Of a stretch of 64,000 nt of DNA, positions 28,705 through 36,797 are shown piece by piece. Made by a program: the position numbers and the translations under genes. Each line of letters opens with the position of its first letter. The stretch's first letter is position 1. Source of the DNA: DASQDN01 sp963844855 (GTDB lineage Bacteria; Acidobacteriota; Terriglobia; Bryobacterales; Bryobacteraceae). Location of the stretch: contig CAWJQP010000018.1 in assembly GCA_963844855.1 (NCBI GenBank), positions 1 through 64,000 of the forward strand, read 5' to 3'. A model generated the notes under the pieces. It ran no database searches, had not been told where the DNA came from, and was given only the letters and a program-made list of their open reading frames with translations.

Positions 28705-29983
28705 TCACTGCGCCACTTGCAGAACCTTCAGTTCCTTTTGTCCCCGCACGAACAGCTTGCCGTCAACCAGCGCAAGGGGCGCCCAGTTGTCGCCGGCGTC
28801 GAGAATCACGGCGCTTGCGAGCGGCTTGAACGCAGTGGGGTTCGGCTCCACCAGATACAGCTTCGTGTTACCGTCCGTCATCAGCAGCAGCCCCTCTGCC
28901 AGAATCGAACCGCCGCGGACGAAGGGCGGCTGCTGGTCCGTTTTCCATTTGACCTGGCCGTCCATGCTCATCGCGACGAGCCCATCGCTTCGTTCGTTGA
29001 TGGTGTAGTGAGAGTAGAAGTGCCCTTCGTGCAGCACTGGCGGCTGAGTGTGGGCGCCGAAGTCCGGATTCTTGAACAGTTCGGAGACGCCGTAAGTGCC
29101 GTCCTCCTTCTTGTCCACTTTGATCATCGCGCTGCCGGCGCCGTACGCCCCCGCGATGAGAATCCGGCCCTGACCGGCATCCACAGGCTGCGCCACCGGA
29201 ATGATGTTCTGAAAGTTGGTGTAGGTCCACAGCACCTTGCCGCTGCGTGGATCAAGACCATTGACGCTGCCGCCCTTGGCCGTGCGGCCCCGACCAGCGG
29301 CGCCGGTGACCATGACGAGTTGGTCCTCTCCTCCGACCTTCACAATGGAAGGCGTCACATATCCCGGCAATGCCCGACAAGGCCGCTGACTTCCATTTGA
29401 GCGCTCCGCTGACTTTGTCGTATGCCACAACACCGGCCTCCGAAGTCTGCGGCGCCACGATCAGCAGATCGCCGTAAATCAAGGGATTCTGCACGATTCC
29501 CCAGCGTGGCAGTTCGGCCCCGCCGCCGAAGTCCTTCCAGATGTTCTTCGTCCAAGCGGGCTTGCGGGTCTTGATGCTGATCGCGTGTAGATCACCCATG
29601 GGTCCCACGGTGTACACGTGCCCGCCGTCCACGGTCGGGGTGGTGCGGGAACCCGCAAACATGAATCTGCCTGGTGCGTTGTAGGCGTACGTCCAGAGTT
29701 CTTTGCCACTCGCCACATCCAGCACGCGCAGCTTGTCGCCCACGGCCTCGTCACGGTCCAGCAGATAGACGTTTCCGCCACTGACAGCAGGTCCGCCGAA
29801 ACCGGCGCCCATCGGTATGGTCCAGAGCACCTTCGGACCTTCTTCCGGCCAGGTCCGCAGCAGACGCTTCTGCTGCGAGGTGTGGTCCCTGCGCGGCCCA
29901 TAGATGCCGGGCCAGTCCTCGCCAACGAGCGAGGCGCCCGATAACGTCAGCACGATCGCAACGACCTTCGCTGTGTTCTTCAT
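28705..29983 (-). pseudogene. PQQ-like beta-propeller protein, frameshifted
   Basis: Joined length about 425 aa. Signal peptide (MKNTAKVVAIVLTLSGASLV), then repeated beta-propeller blades with quinoprotein W-motifs: KVLWTIPMGAGFGGPAVSGG, GKELWTYAYNAPGRFMFAGS, ISIKTRKPAWTKNIWKDFGG, then after a slip near 29370 YVTPSIVKVGGEDQLVMVTG, GKVLWTYTNFQNIIPVAQP and QVKWKTDQQPPFVRGGSILA. No haem motif, so cofactor binding is unproven. ATG 29983 has AAGGAG upstream. First gene of the run to 27170; LytTR-like repeat A lies 127-158 nt upstream. Confidence 0.85.
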
Positions 29984-30109
29984 TTGATCTGACTCCTTCT
30001 GCTCGGCTGCGACAAGTCGCGACAGGAAGGCCGATAAGCGATGCATATATCGCGCGCGCTCCTACTGCATCGTCGCCCGGATCCGGTACTACCGGCATCA
30101 CGCTCTTGG

Positions 30110-30141
30110 CGAACTGCTTGCCCACGCTTGCGAACGACACC
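30110..30141 (-). promoter_or_regulatory. Candidate LytTR operator A
   Basis: GCGAAC, 15 nt, GCGAACGACAC on the plus strand. Minus-strand half-sites GTCGTTCGC and GCAGTTCGC are 12 nt apart. It lies between the LytTR regulator stop (30187) and the quinoprotein start (29983). Confidence 0.55.
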
Positions 30142-30186
30142 GCGGGCCGGGTCAAATGCACGCGCTCGGTTCGGATTCGGAATCGA

Positions 30187-30945
30187 TTAACTGCCAGCTT
30201 TGAGCAGCTTGCGGATGCGGTCGCTGTATTGCCGCCCTGTCCCGACCCGCGCCCCGCCCTGCAACTCAAGTTCGTAGACACCGCCGGCAATGGCATTTAC
30301 GCCTGTGACCCGCGCCAGGTTCACCATATGGGAACGATGCACGCGAACGAATTTCTCGGGATCGAGCAACCGCTCCAACGCCGTCATGGTCTCACCATAC
30401 AGGTAGTCCTTCGAACGGCAGTGCAGCATGGTGTAGTTATTGGCCGATTCGATCCAGTCAATCGAGTCCACCGGCACGAAATCGAAACGGTCACCCGTTC
30501 GGACAACCAATCGCTGCGCCCACTTGTCCCCGCGTGCCTCAAGCAGAGCTTCCAGGTGCCGCATCAGGTCTGACGGCCGTGACATCCGCTCGCGAGCACG
30601 CTCGATGCTCTCCCTCAATCTGAGGTCGTCGAACGGCTTGAGGAGATAGTCCACCGCGTTCACCTCGAATGCCTGGATCGCGTACTTGTCGTAGGCGGTC
30701 ACGAACACCACGGCCGGCATCTGCTGCGGTCCGACTTCCCGGATCACATCGAAACCGGTGCCGTCCGGCATCTGCACGTCCAGCAGAACGAGATCGAAAT
30801 GCCCGGAGCGAATCGCATCGACAGCTTCAGCGACAGACCCGCATTCGCCCGCGACATCTACCCCTTGCATGCCGGACAAGTCATGCCGTATGCCGCTCCG
30901 GATCAGCGGCTCGTCGTCAACGATCAGCAATCGCAGGCTGTTCAT
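30187..30945 (-). CDS. LytTR-family response regulator
   Basis: 252 aa. Receiver domain (LIVDDEPLIRSGIRHDL, phospho-Asp in LVLLDVQMPDGTGFDV, Lys in DYLLKPF), then a LytTR DNA-binding domain (about 145-250; FVPVDSIDWIESANNYTML, DPEKFVRVHRSHMVNLARV, YELELQGGARVGTGRQYSDR). LytTR proteins bind two direct 9-bp repeats about 12 bp apart, and such repeats are seen upstream of neighbouring genes and of its own operon. ATG 30945 overlaps the 3' end of the kinase gene by 29 nt; the overlap indicates translational coupling. An ATG-less extension to 30966 is less likely. Confidence 0.93.
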   Translation of the reverse strand: MNSLRLLIVDDEPLIRSGIRHDLSGMQGVDVAGECGSVAEAVDAIRSGHFDLVLLDVQMPDGTGFDVIREVGPQQMPAVVFVTAYDKYAIQAFEVNAVDYLLKPFDDLRLRESIERARERMSRPSDLMRHLEALLEARGDKWAQRLVVRTGDRFDFVPVDSIDWIESANNYTMLHCRSKDYLYGETMTALERLLDPEKFVRVHRSHMVNLARVTGVNAIAGGVYELELQGGARVGTGRQYSDRIRKLLKAGS

Positions 30946-32135
30946 CGTGAGTAGACGGACGTTCATCGTCCGCGAAACGAAGTGGAATGGCGATCCGAAC
31001 TTCGGTGCCGCCCTCAGCGGGTCGTCGCATCGAGAATGTCTGGCGTTCCGGGTACATGGTCGCGAGGCGCTCGAGCGTCGATCCGAGTCCGACTCCCATC
31101 TTTCTGCCTGTCAGAGCCTCTTCGGGCGCGCCGATACCGTTATCGGTGATCGTCATCACCAGGTCGCGGCCGTCTCTGGCCGCACATACCGCAATGATGC
31201 CCGTCTTACCGGCTCCGCGGAGTCCGTGAATGATGGCGTTCTCGATCAGAGGCTGCAACAGAAAACATGGCACCATGGCTTGCTGCACCTCCGGTGCGAT
31301 GGCGAAGCGTACGTCAAGACGGTCGCCAAACCGCATCTGCTCGAGTGCTGCGTAAGCTCGGGTGAGTTCGATCTCTTCGTACAGGGTGCTCTCCGGTTCC
31401 GAATCCTGCCGAAGCACGGCGCGCAGGAGGTCTCCGAGACGAGCCAGCATCCGACTTGCGGTCTGGGGATCCTGCTTGGTCATCACCGAGATGTTCTGCA
31501 GGCTGTTGAACAGAAAATGCGGGTTCAGACGCGCTCGCAGAACGTCGAGCTGCGCCTGCTTCAGGCCGGCTTCGAGCTGCGATTTCTCCAGCGCCAATCG
31601 AGCAGCTCGCTGCTCCTGTACTCTCAACTGAAACTGGCTTCGGACGAAATACCCGCCGGCCACGCTGCACCAATACAGAACCTCTGCCATCGGGAAGTGG
31701 CCGCAGCCAAAGTCGCCTTACCGGCAGCGTAATGGCCGGCTGCACTACGGAAAGAACACCGATGAATATACCGGACATCAATGGCGACGCCAGCAAACAG
31801 ATCGGCACGCTGAGAATTGCGAGCAAACCGAAATTCCGCAACCAGTTCGCACCGCCTAATGGGAACCTCTTCTCAAGCCGGAAAACAAAGGGTGTGAGAG
31901 CAATCCACGGGTAGTACAAGGCTGTGAATGCCGCTATGAACGCCACCTCCCCGATCTCCGAGTTGAAGGGCCGTTGCAACTGGTACCGCAAGGACGTCAA
32001 AACGCCGATCGCAGTCCAGATCAGGAAGATCTTCCCGACGCCGGGGTAACGCAAGGCGATCCTGTCGTCGAACTCCTTCGCGGCCGGCGGTTTAGGCGAC
32101 GTTTGTAGATCGCTCACGCGTCTTCTCATAGTCAT
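30917..32135 (-). pseudogene. LytS-type sensor histidine kinase, frameshifted
   Basis: About 405 aa when joined. N-terminal membrane part with about four hydrophobic segments (GKIFLIWTAIGVLTSLRY, EVAFIAAFTALYYPWIA, NFGLLAILSVPICLLA, GIFIGVLSVVQPAI), slip near 31690, then VLYWCSVAGGYFVRSQFQLR, a coiled linker, the His_kinase box RLNPHFLFNSLQNISVM (phospho-His) and HATPase (ENAIIHGL, DNGIGAPEE, GVGLGSTLERL). Partner of the LytTR regulator it overlaps. If the break is real the sensor is split after its membrane part. ATG 32135 is a choice among several; 32129 is also possible. Confidence 0.85.
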
Positions 32136-32915
32136 TCTCACATTTGCGTCGCCTGGCGATTGCCGGCAATGGCGCTCCACGACGCCATTTGTCGGCGCCG
32201 AGCCAACACTGCGCATCCGGCCGTGAAGAGGGCGCGTTTACGTTCCATCGGAGACGTGTCAGCAGCACTGTCAATGGCAGCAAGGTCTTGCGCTTCATAT
32301 GAGCCTGAACCGATCATGCCTTTTCAGGTACGCGCAGTTCACCAAGGTTCTGGCGAACTGCGCGTCCAAGCTGGCGAACGACACTGAGGCATCCGAGAAG
32401 GAGCGCGGGTCATCGCTAGTGCGTTAGCCATCGCCCTGCCCGATTCGGAACAGGAAGTCTCAGGTCACCGGAACGTTCGCCCTAGCACCTGCCCATATAA
32501 CGCCCAACCGCCGATGTGGTTCCACCGAGCCTGAGTACTGACACATTCCGTTTCGCTGCTATTAACTGCGGATACTATGGATGTAACGACGTCCTCTATG
32601 TGGCTCGGAGAAGAACGGATTCCATCTACGACTGCACTCGCGACTATTTGAACGCTTCCGCAAGTTGGAAACAAACGACCTCCGTGTGAGGTCGCCTACC
32701 AGAACACCGGCCGCGGAGTCATGAGCCTCTTGCGCTCCGCTGATTTCGCATCGCATACCAGAGCCGTGATTCGCATCTGGATTCCTCGCTCTCAGGTGTG
32801 TCGAATCCCGGTTCTGCGTTGAACGCAAATCCATATCAGCAATTCAGGGGATTTCTTAGCTCCGCCGCATTCGTACAAAAACCCGCCCGATGTCTCGTAA
32901 ACTATTGAAGGTAAG
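32136..32915. other. Long intergenic region between LytS operon and tRNA-Gln
   Basis: About 780 bases. It contains LytTR-like repeat C (32353-32384), about 220 nt before the kinase start. Short frames on both strands have no domain signal or good ribosome sites. No other repeat or RNA was recognised. Confidence 0.5.
32353..32384 (-). promoter_or_regulatory. Candidate LytTR operator C (autoregulatory)
   Basis: GCGAAC, 15 nt, GCGAACGACAC on the plus strand. Minus-strand half-sites GTCGTTCGC and GCAGTTCGC are 12 nt apart, identical to those of copy A. It lies 218-249 nt upstream of the chosen kinase start. Confidence 0.55.
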
Positions 32916-32989
32916 TGGCTCCCCGGCATGGATTCGAACCACGATTCACGGCTCCAAAGGCCGCTGTCCTACCATTAGACGACCGGGGA
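32916..32989 (-). tRNA. tRNA-Gln (anticodon TTG)
   Basis: Minus strand, 74 nt including an encoded CCA. Acceptor TCCCCGG pairs with CCGGGGA; the D arm contains CTAATGGTAGGAC; the anticodon arm GCGGC-CTTTGGA-GCCGT has loop anticodon TTG; the T arm includes GGTTCGAATCC. It closely resembles bacterial glutamine tRNAs. It sits at the edge of the GC-richer accessory block. Confidence 0.95.
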
Positions 32990-33029
32990 ATAACGCAGAG
33001 GGCGCGTCAAGATCTAGTTTACAACGGTC

Positions 33030-34058
33030 CTACGGTCGAATGATCAAACTGGACTCCCCGTGGGTGGGGCCTGCTCGGGATTGATCGATGCTCGAGACGA
33101 TTTGAACCTGGGACCTTACGCGGTCGCAGGGGTGAGATCCGTAAAGTTGCGCATACGCCCGCGTGAATTCAGCGCCAAGGAAGAAAATTTGTGCGGAATA
33201 ATATACCCAGATCAGCACCACCACAAGCGATCCTGCTGCTCCATAGGTAGACGCGATACCAGCGGTTCCCAAATAAAGACCGATCAAGGTCTTACCCAAT
33301 CCAAACAGTAGCGAAGTCAGCAGAGCGCCAAGTACGACGTCTCGCCACTCGATATCCACGTTCGGAACAAGTTTATAGATCAAGGCAAACAGAACTGCGA
33401 TGACCACATATGTAATGAGGAAATCGATCGCCTTAAACAGCCACGGAGGCAACGGTAACGATGTTGCGAAATGATCACCAATCGCGGAAAGCGCGGCGTT
33501 AATGGCAAGAGAAATCAAGAGCAAAAAGCCAATTCCTAGTACGAACGCTGCGGCCACGGTTCGATCCAGGACAATCGACAGTATTGTCTTTAGTCCCTTT
33601 GTCTGTGCGGGAGGGGCACACCAGACGATATTCAATGCGTCGCGGAGTTCGGCGACTACTGTTCCGGCGCCGTAAAACAGCGTTAGAAGACCGAATAACG
33701 TTGCCCACGTTCCCGCAGCGGGCTTGTTTGCTCCCTTTAACAGAGTTTGGACCGTTTGAGCGCCATCCCGTCCGATCAAGTCCTGAATCTGCCACACTAA
33801 ATGGCCTTCGGCAGCTTCTCTGCCAAAAACAGCTCCGGCGATGGCAATTACGATGATCAATAAGGGCGCCAACGACAACAATGTATAAAAAGCAACAGAG
33901 GCGCTCAGCCGGGGAACATTGTGTTCCACCCAATTTGTTGTAGCTTCTCCAATAAGAGTGGAGATCTCCTTCAAACTCAGGAGCGCAATGCGGCGCAATT
34001 TAACGCGAAAACTGGGATCTACGTCGATTCCGGGCGTCGAAAGCGGAGCAGAACTCAT
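33030..34058 (-). CDS. YihY/BrkB-family membrane protein
   Basis: 342 aa with six hydrophobic segments (FYTLLSLAPLLIIVIAIAG, GTWATLFGLLTLFYGAGTVV, TVAAAFVLGIGFLLLISLAI, AIDFLITYVVIAVLFALIY, DVVLGALLTSLLFGLGKTLI, SLVVVLIWVYYSAQIFFLGA). YihY proteins are inner-membrane proteins of unknown function, formerly misannotated as ribonuclease BN. The hydrophilic C-terminal tail beyond AEFTRAYAQLYG is unlike the family and reads through a short tRNA-like stretch. A second member is at 40631-41488. Confidence 0.9.
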   Translation of the reverse strand: MSSAPLSTPGIDVDPSFRVKLRRIALLSLKEISTLIGEATTNWVEHNVPRLSASVAFYTLLSLAPLLIIVIAIAGAVFGREAAEGHLVWQIQDLIGRDGAQTVQTLLKGANKPAAGTWATLFGLLTLFYGAGTVVAELRDALNIVWCAPPAQTKGLKTILSIVLDRTVAAAFVLGIGFLLLISLAINAALSAIGDHFATSLPLPPWLFKAIDFLITYVVIAVLFALIYKLVPNVDIEWRDVVLGALLTSLLFGLGKTLIGLYLGTAGIASTYGAAGSLVVVLIWVYYSAQIFFLGAEFTRAYAQLYGSHPCDRVRSQVQIVSSIDQSRAGPTHGESSLIIRP

Positions 34059-34327
34059 ACTTCACCGTTCGTTAGACGCGAATAATATGGCGCAGCTACG
34101 CTCTATTTCTTACGAACGTCGCACCCAAGCCAATTGAAACCTTCCCTACGTTTTTGAGTCTCATTAGCGGACTACAGAAAGCGCGAAAGCGTCCGACTGT
34201 GCAAGTAGTGGGAAACCTACGCCCCGTTATAGAACTCTCTCCGAGGGCCGAAACATTGTCTGTGCGCCGGTAAAACCTCTGTGGGCAGAGGTGTGTCTGT
34301 ACGTACCGGCAGGATGGAGTTGTCGAT

Positions 34328-35533
34328 TTGATAAGGCGTTGCGGTTTTAATAGTTTTTTTCTCGGCGGATTTGAAAGTTCTGCGCACGTTCTTCCGAGCG
34401 GCAAGCGCCTGGATATGATCAGCGCGACTTGTCATGACACTTACGCCAGAGAAGATTATCAACGACTGAAAAGTGTGGGAATCAAGGTCGCTCGCGACGC
34501 GATCCGGTGGCACTTGATCGAACGCCGACCGTACACATACGAGTGGTCATCCGTCCTGCCGATGGTGCGCGCTGCGCGGGACACCGGCGCCCAGATCATT
34601 TGGGATCTTTGCCACTACGGCTGGCCTGACGATGTGGATATATTTCGCCCTGAGTTCGTTCAACGTTTCAGTGCATTCGCAAGGGCGTTCGCAGTGCTGA
34701 TTTTCAATGAAACGGACGACACGCCCTATTTTGCGCCGATGAACGAAATATCGTTCCTAGCCTGGGGCGGCGGCGATCACGGATTTATAAATCCTTTTGC
34801 CGTCAATCGTGGCCTCGAATTGAAGTGTCAGCTCGTTCGTGCGACGATCGCCGCAATCGAAGCGATTCGTGATGTTGCGCCTCACGCGCGATTTGTACAA
34901 GTGGATCCTGTCATTAACGTGGTGACCGGAGACACAGCGAATGAAGCGAAGAAGAAGGCAGCGGCGGATTACACGCGAGCGCAGTTCGAGGCCCACGACA
35001 TGATTGCCGGTAGAGTGTGGCCACAACTTGGGGGCCACCCGGACTATCTGGACATCGTCGGCGCCAATTACTATGTCCACAATCAATGGGAACTCGATGG
35101 TACGTTCATCGAACGCACAGATCGTCGCTACCGCCCTCTAAGTAAACTTCTCGCTGATCTTTACTATCGTTACGAGCGACCTCTATTTTTAGCCGAGACC
35201 GGAATCGAAGACGATCTTCGCCCAGAGTGGCTTGCTTACATCGCAGACGAGGTCATCGAGGCGATAGATCAAGGAATTCCAATCGAAGGAATTTGTCTTT
35301 ATCCAGTTGCAAATCATCCCGGGTGGGACGACGAACGCCACTGCCATAACGGGTTGTGGGATTACTGTAACGAATCAGGCCATCGCGAAATCTATAAACC
35401 GCTAGCGGATGAGCTTCGGATTCAGACAGTACGAATCGAGCAGGCTCTCAATCGAGCGGAAGCCAGGCGTTATCGCAATGAGGTCTCTGCGCAGGATTTT
35501 CGCGAAGAGACAAGCGCAGGTGCTTCTCGTTGA
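34328..35533 (+). CDS. Glycoside hydrolase (GH1-like)
   Basis: 401 aa, TIM-barrel glycosidase-like. Visible: DYQRLKSVGIKVARDAIRW, IIWDLCHYGWPDDVDIF, the acid/base region APMNEISFLAWGGG (Asn-Glu), DIVGANYYVHNQWEL and the nucleophile-type LFLAETGIEDD (Glu). No signal peptide, so probably cytoplasmic. The start is TTG at 34328 with GGAG 9 nt upstream; there is no ATG nearby that avoids a stop. It precedes a glycosyltransferase by 35 nt and glf, so a role in galactofuranose-containing glycan turnover is plausible but inferred. Confidence 0.75.
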   Translation: MIRRCGFNSFFLGGFESSAHVLPSGKRLDMISATCHDTYAREDYQRLKSVGIKVARDAIRWHLIERRPYTYEWSSVLPMVRAARDTGAQIIWDLCHYGWPDDVDIFRPEFVQRFSAFARAFAVLIFNETDDTPYFAPMNEISFLAWGGGDHGFINPFAVNRGLELKCQLVRATIAAIEAIRDVAPHARFVQVDPVINVVTGDTANEAKKKAAADYTRAQFEAHDMIAGRVWPQLGGHPDYLDIVGANYYVHNQWELDGTFIERTDRRYRPLSKLLADLYYRYERPLFLAETGIEDDLRPEWLAYIADEVIEAIDQGIPIEGICLYPVANHPGWDDERHCHNGLWDYCNESGHREIYKPLADELRIQTVRIEQALNRAEARRYRNEVSAQDFREETSAGASR

Positions 35534-35568
35534 ATTCATGAGCGCTTGTTATCTAAGGAGGACGAATC

Positions 35569-36756
35569 ATGACGTTTAACGGAAAGAAGGGAACAATGCC
35601 CGCAGATATGGTGTGCCTATCTCATCTCAGATGGGGATTCGTTTATCAGAGACCTCAACATCTCCTTAGCCGGTTCGCGAAAGAGCAGAGAGTTTTCTTT
35701 ATTGAGGAGCCGGTTGTAGCAGTTGGCGCTCCTCGGATCGAAGTCAACAAATGCGCGGACAGCGGAGTATACATCTGTGTCCCTCAACTGCCGGATGGGC
35801 TAAGTTCCGCGTCGCAGGATACGATTCTCAAACTGCTGCTCAATAACTTCCTGGTCGATCGACAGATACAAGACTATCTGCTTTGGTACTACACGCCGAT
35901 GGCGTTGTCGTTCTCCATGCACTTGCGACCGCAGATGACAATTTTTGACTGCATGGATGAGCTCTCGGCCTTCAAGAATGCGCCGCAAGAGATGAAGGAT
36001 CGTGAGGCTGAACTGTTGCGGCGCGCCGATCTTGTGTTTACAGGCGGCCAAAGTCTTTTCGAGGCGAAGTCCGGTCGTCACTCCGATCTACATGTATTTC
36101 CGAGCAGTATAGAGTTCGAACACTTTGCACAGGCCCGTACCCATCGCAGTGAGCCGGCCGACCAGGCCCACATTGCTCATCCTAGAATAGGGTACTGCGG
36201 CGTGATCGATGAACGCATGGATATTCGTCTCCTCGCTGATATGGCGACGCTGCGTCCGGACTATCAGTTCATCATGATCGGGCCCGTTGTTAAGATCGAT
36301 TCGGCCGACCTACCGCAACATGCGAATATCCACTATCTCGGCGGGAAAAGCTACAAAGAGTTGCCTTCCTACATGGCAGGTTGGGATGTAGCGATGCTGC
36401 CCTTTGCGCACAACGAATCAACCCGTTTTATCAGTCCTACCAAGACTCCCGAGTACCTCGCTGCCGGTAAACCAGTAGTGTCCACTTCCATCACCGATGT
36501 AGTCCGTCCCTACGGAATTCAGCGAATGGTCCGCATCGCAGACAATGCTCAGGACTTTGTACAGCAGATCGAGCTTGCACTTGTTCGGGATGCGCGCGAC
36601 GCCGATTGGAAGGAGCGCGTCGATAAAGCACTGGCGCAGAACTCTTGGGACCTCACCTATAAGCGAATGAGAGATCTCATTGAGCGCCGGATCAGTGGCA
36701 AAGCATTCGAGCCCGCGTATTCTGCTGATTGCAAGACTTGCAAAGCCCATGTCTAG
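35569..36756 (+). CDS. Glycosyltransferase (GT-B type)
   Basis: 395 aa. N-terminal part with LSHLRWGFVYQRPQHLLSRF and TIFDCMDELSAF, C-terminal nucleotide-sugar domain with RIGYCGVIDERMDIRLLADM, PSYMAGWDVAMLPFAHNEST and the donor-binding SPTKTPEYLAAGKPVVST. ATG 35569 follows AAGGAGG. This type is commonly found directly before UDP-galactopyranose mutase, as here (42 nt to glf). Probably uses a galactofuranosyl or related donor; specificity is not readable from the sequence. Confidence 0.87.
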   Translation: MTFNGKKGTMPADMVCLSHLRWGFVYQRPQHLLSRFAKEQRVFFIEEPVVAVGAPRIEVNKCADSGVYICVPQLPDGLSSASQDTILKLLLNNFLVDRQIQDYLLWYYTPMALSFSMHLRPQMTIFDCMDELSAFKNAPQEMKDREAELLRRADLVFTGGQSLFEAKSGRHSDLHVFPSSIEFEHFAQARTHRSEPADQAHIAHPRIGYCGVIDERMDIRLLADMATLRPDYQFIMIGPVVKIDSADLPQHANIHYLGGKSYKELPSYMAGWDVAMLPFAHNESTRFISPTKTPEYLAAGKPVVSTSITDVVRPYGIQRMVRIADNAQDFVQQIELALVRDARDADWKERVDKALAQNSWDLTYKRMRDLIERRISGKAFEPAYSADCKTCKAHV

Positions 36757-36797
36757 TACCGCTCTCGGCGATTAATCAGGAAAGGACAGGCAGTAAA

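Noticed and set aside
28687..29400. 237-codon plus-strand frame
   Set aside because: Antisense to the quinoprotein propeller.
30758..31732. 324-codon plus-strand frame
   Set aside because: Antisense to the LytTR regulator and LytS kinase, whose motifs are clear.
33095..33130. tRNA T-arm-like words (GATTTGAACCTGGGACC)
   Set aside because: They lie in the 3' end of the YihY gene with no matching acceptor, D or anticodon arms; at most a remnant that lengthened the C-terminus.
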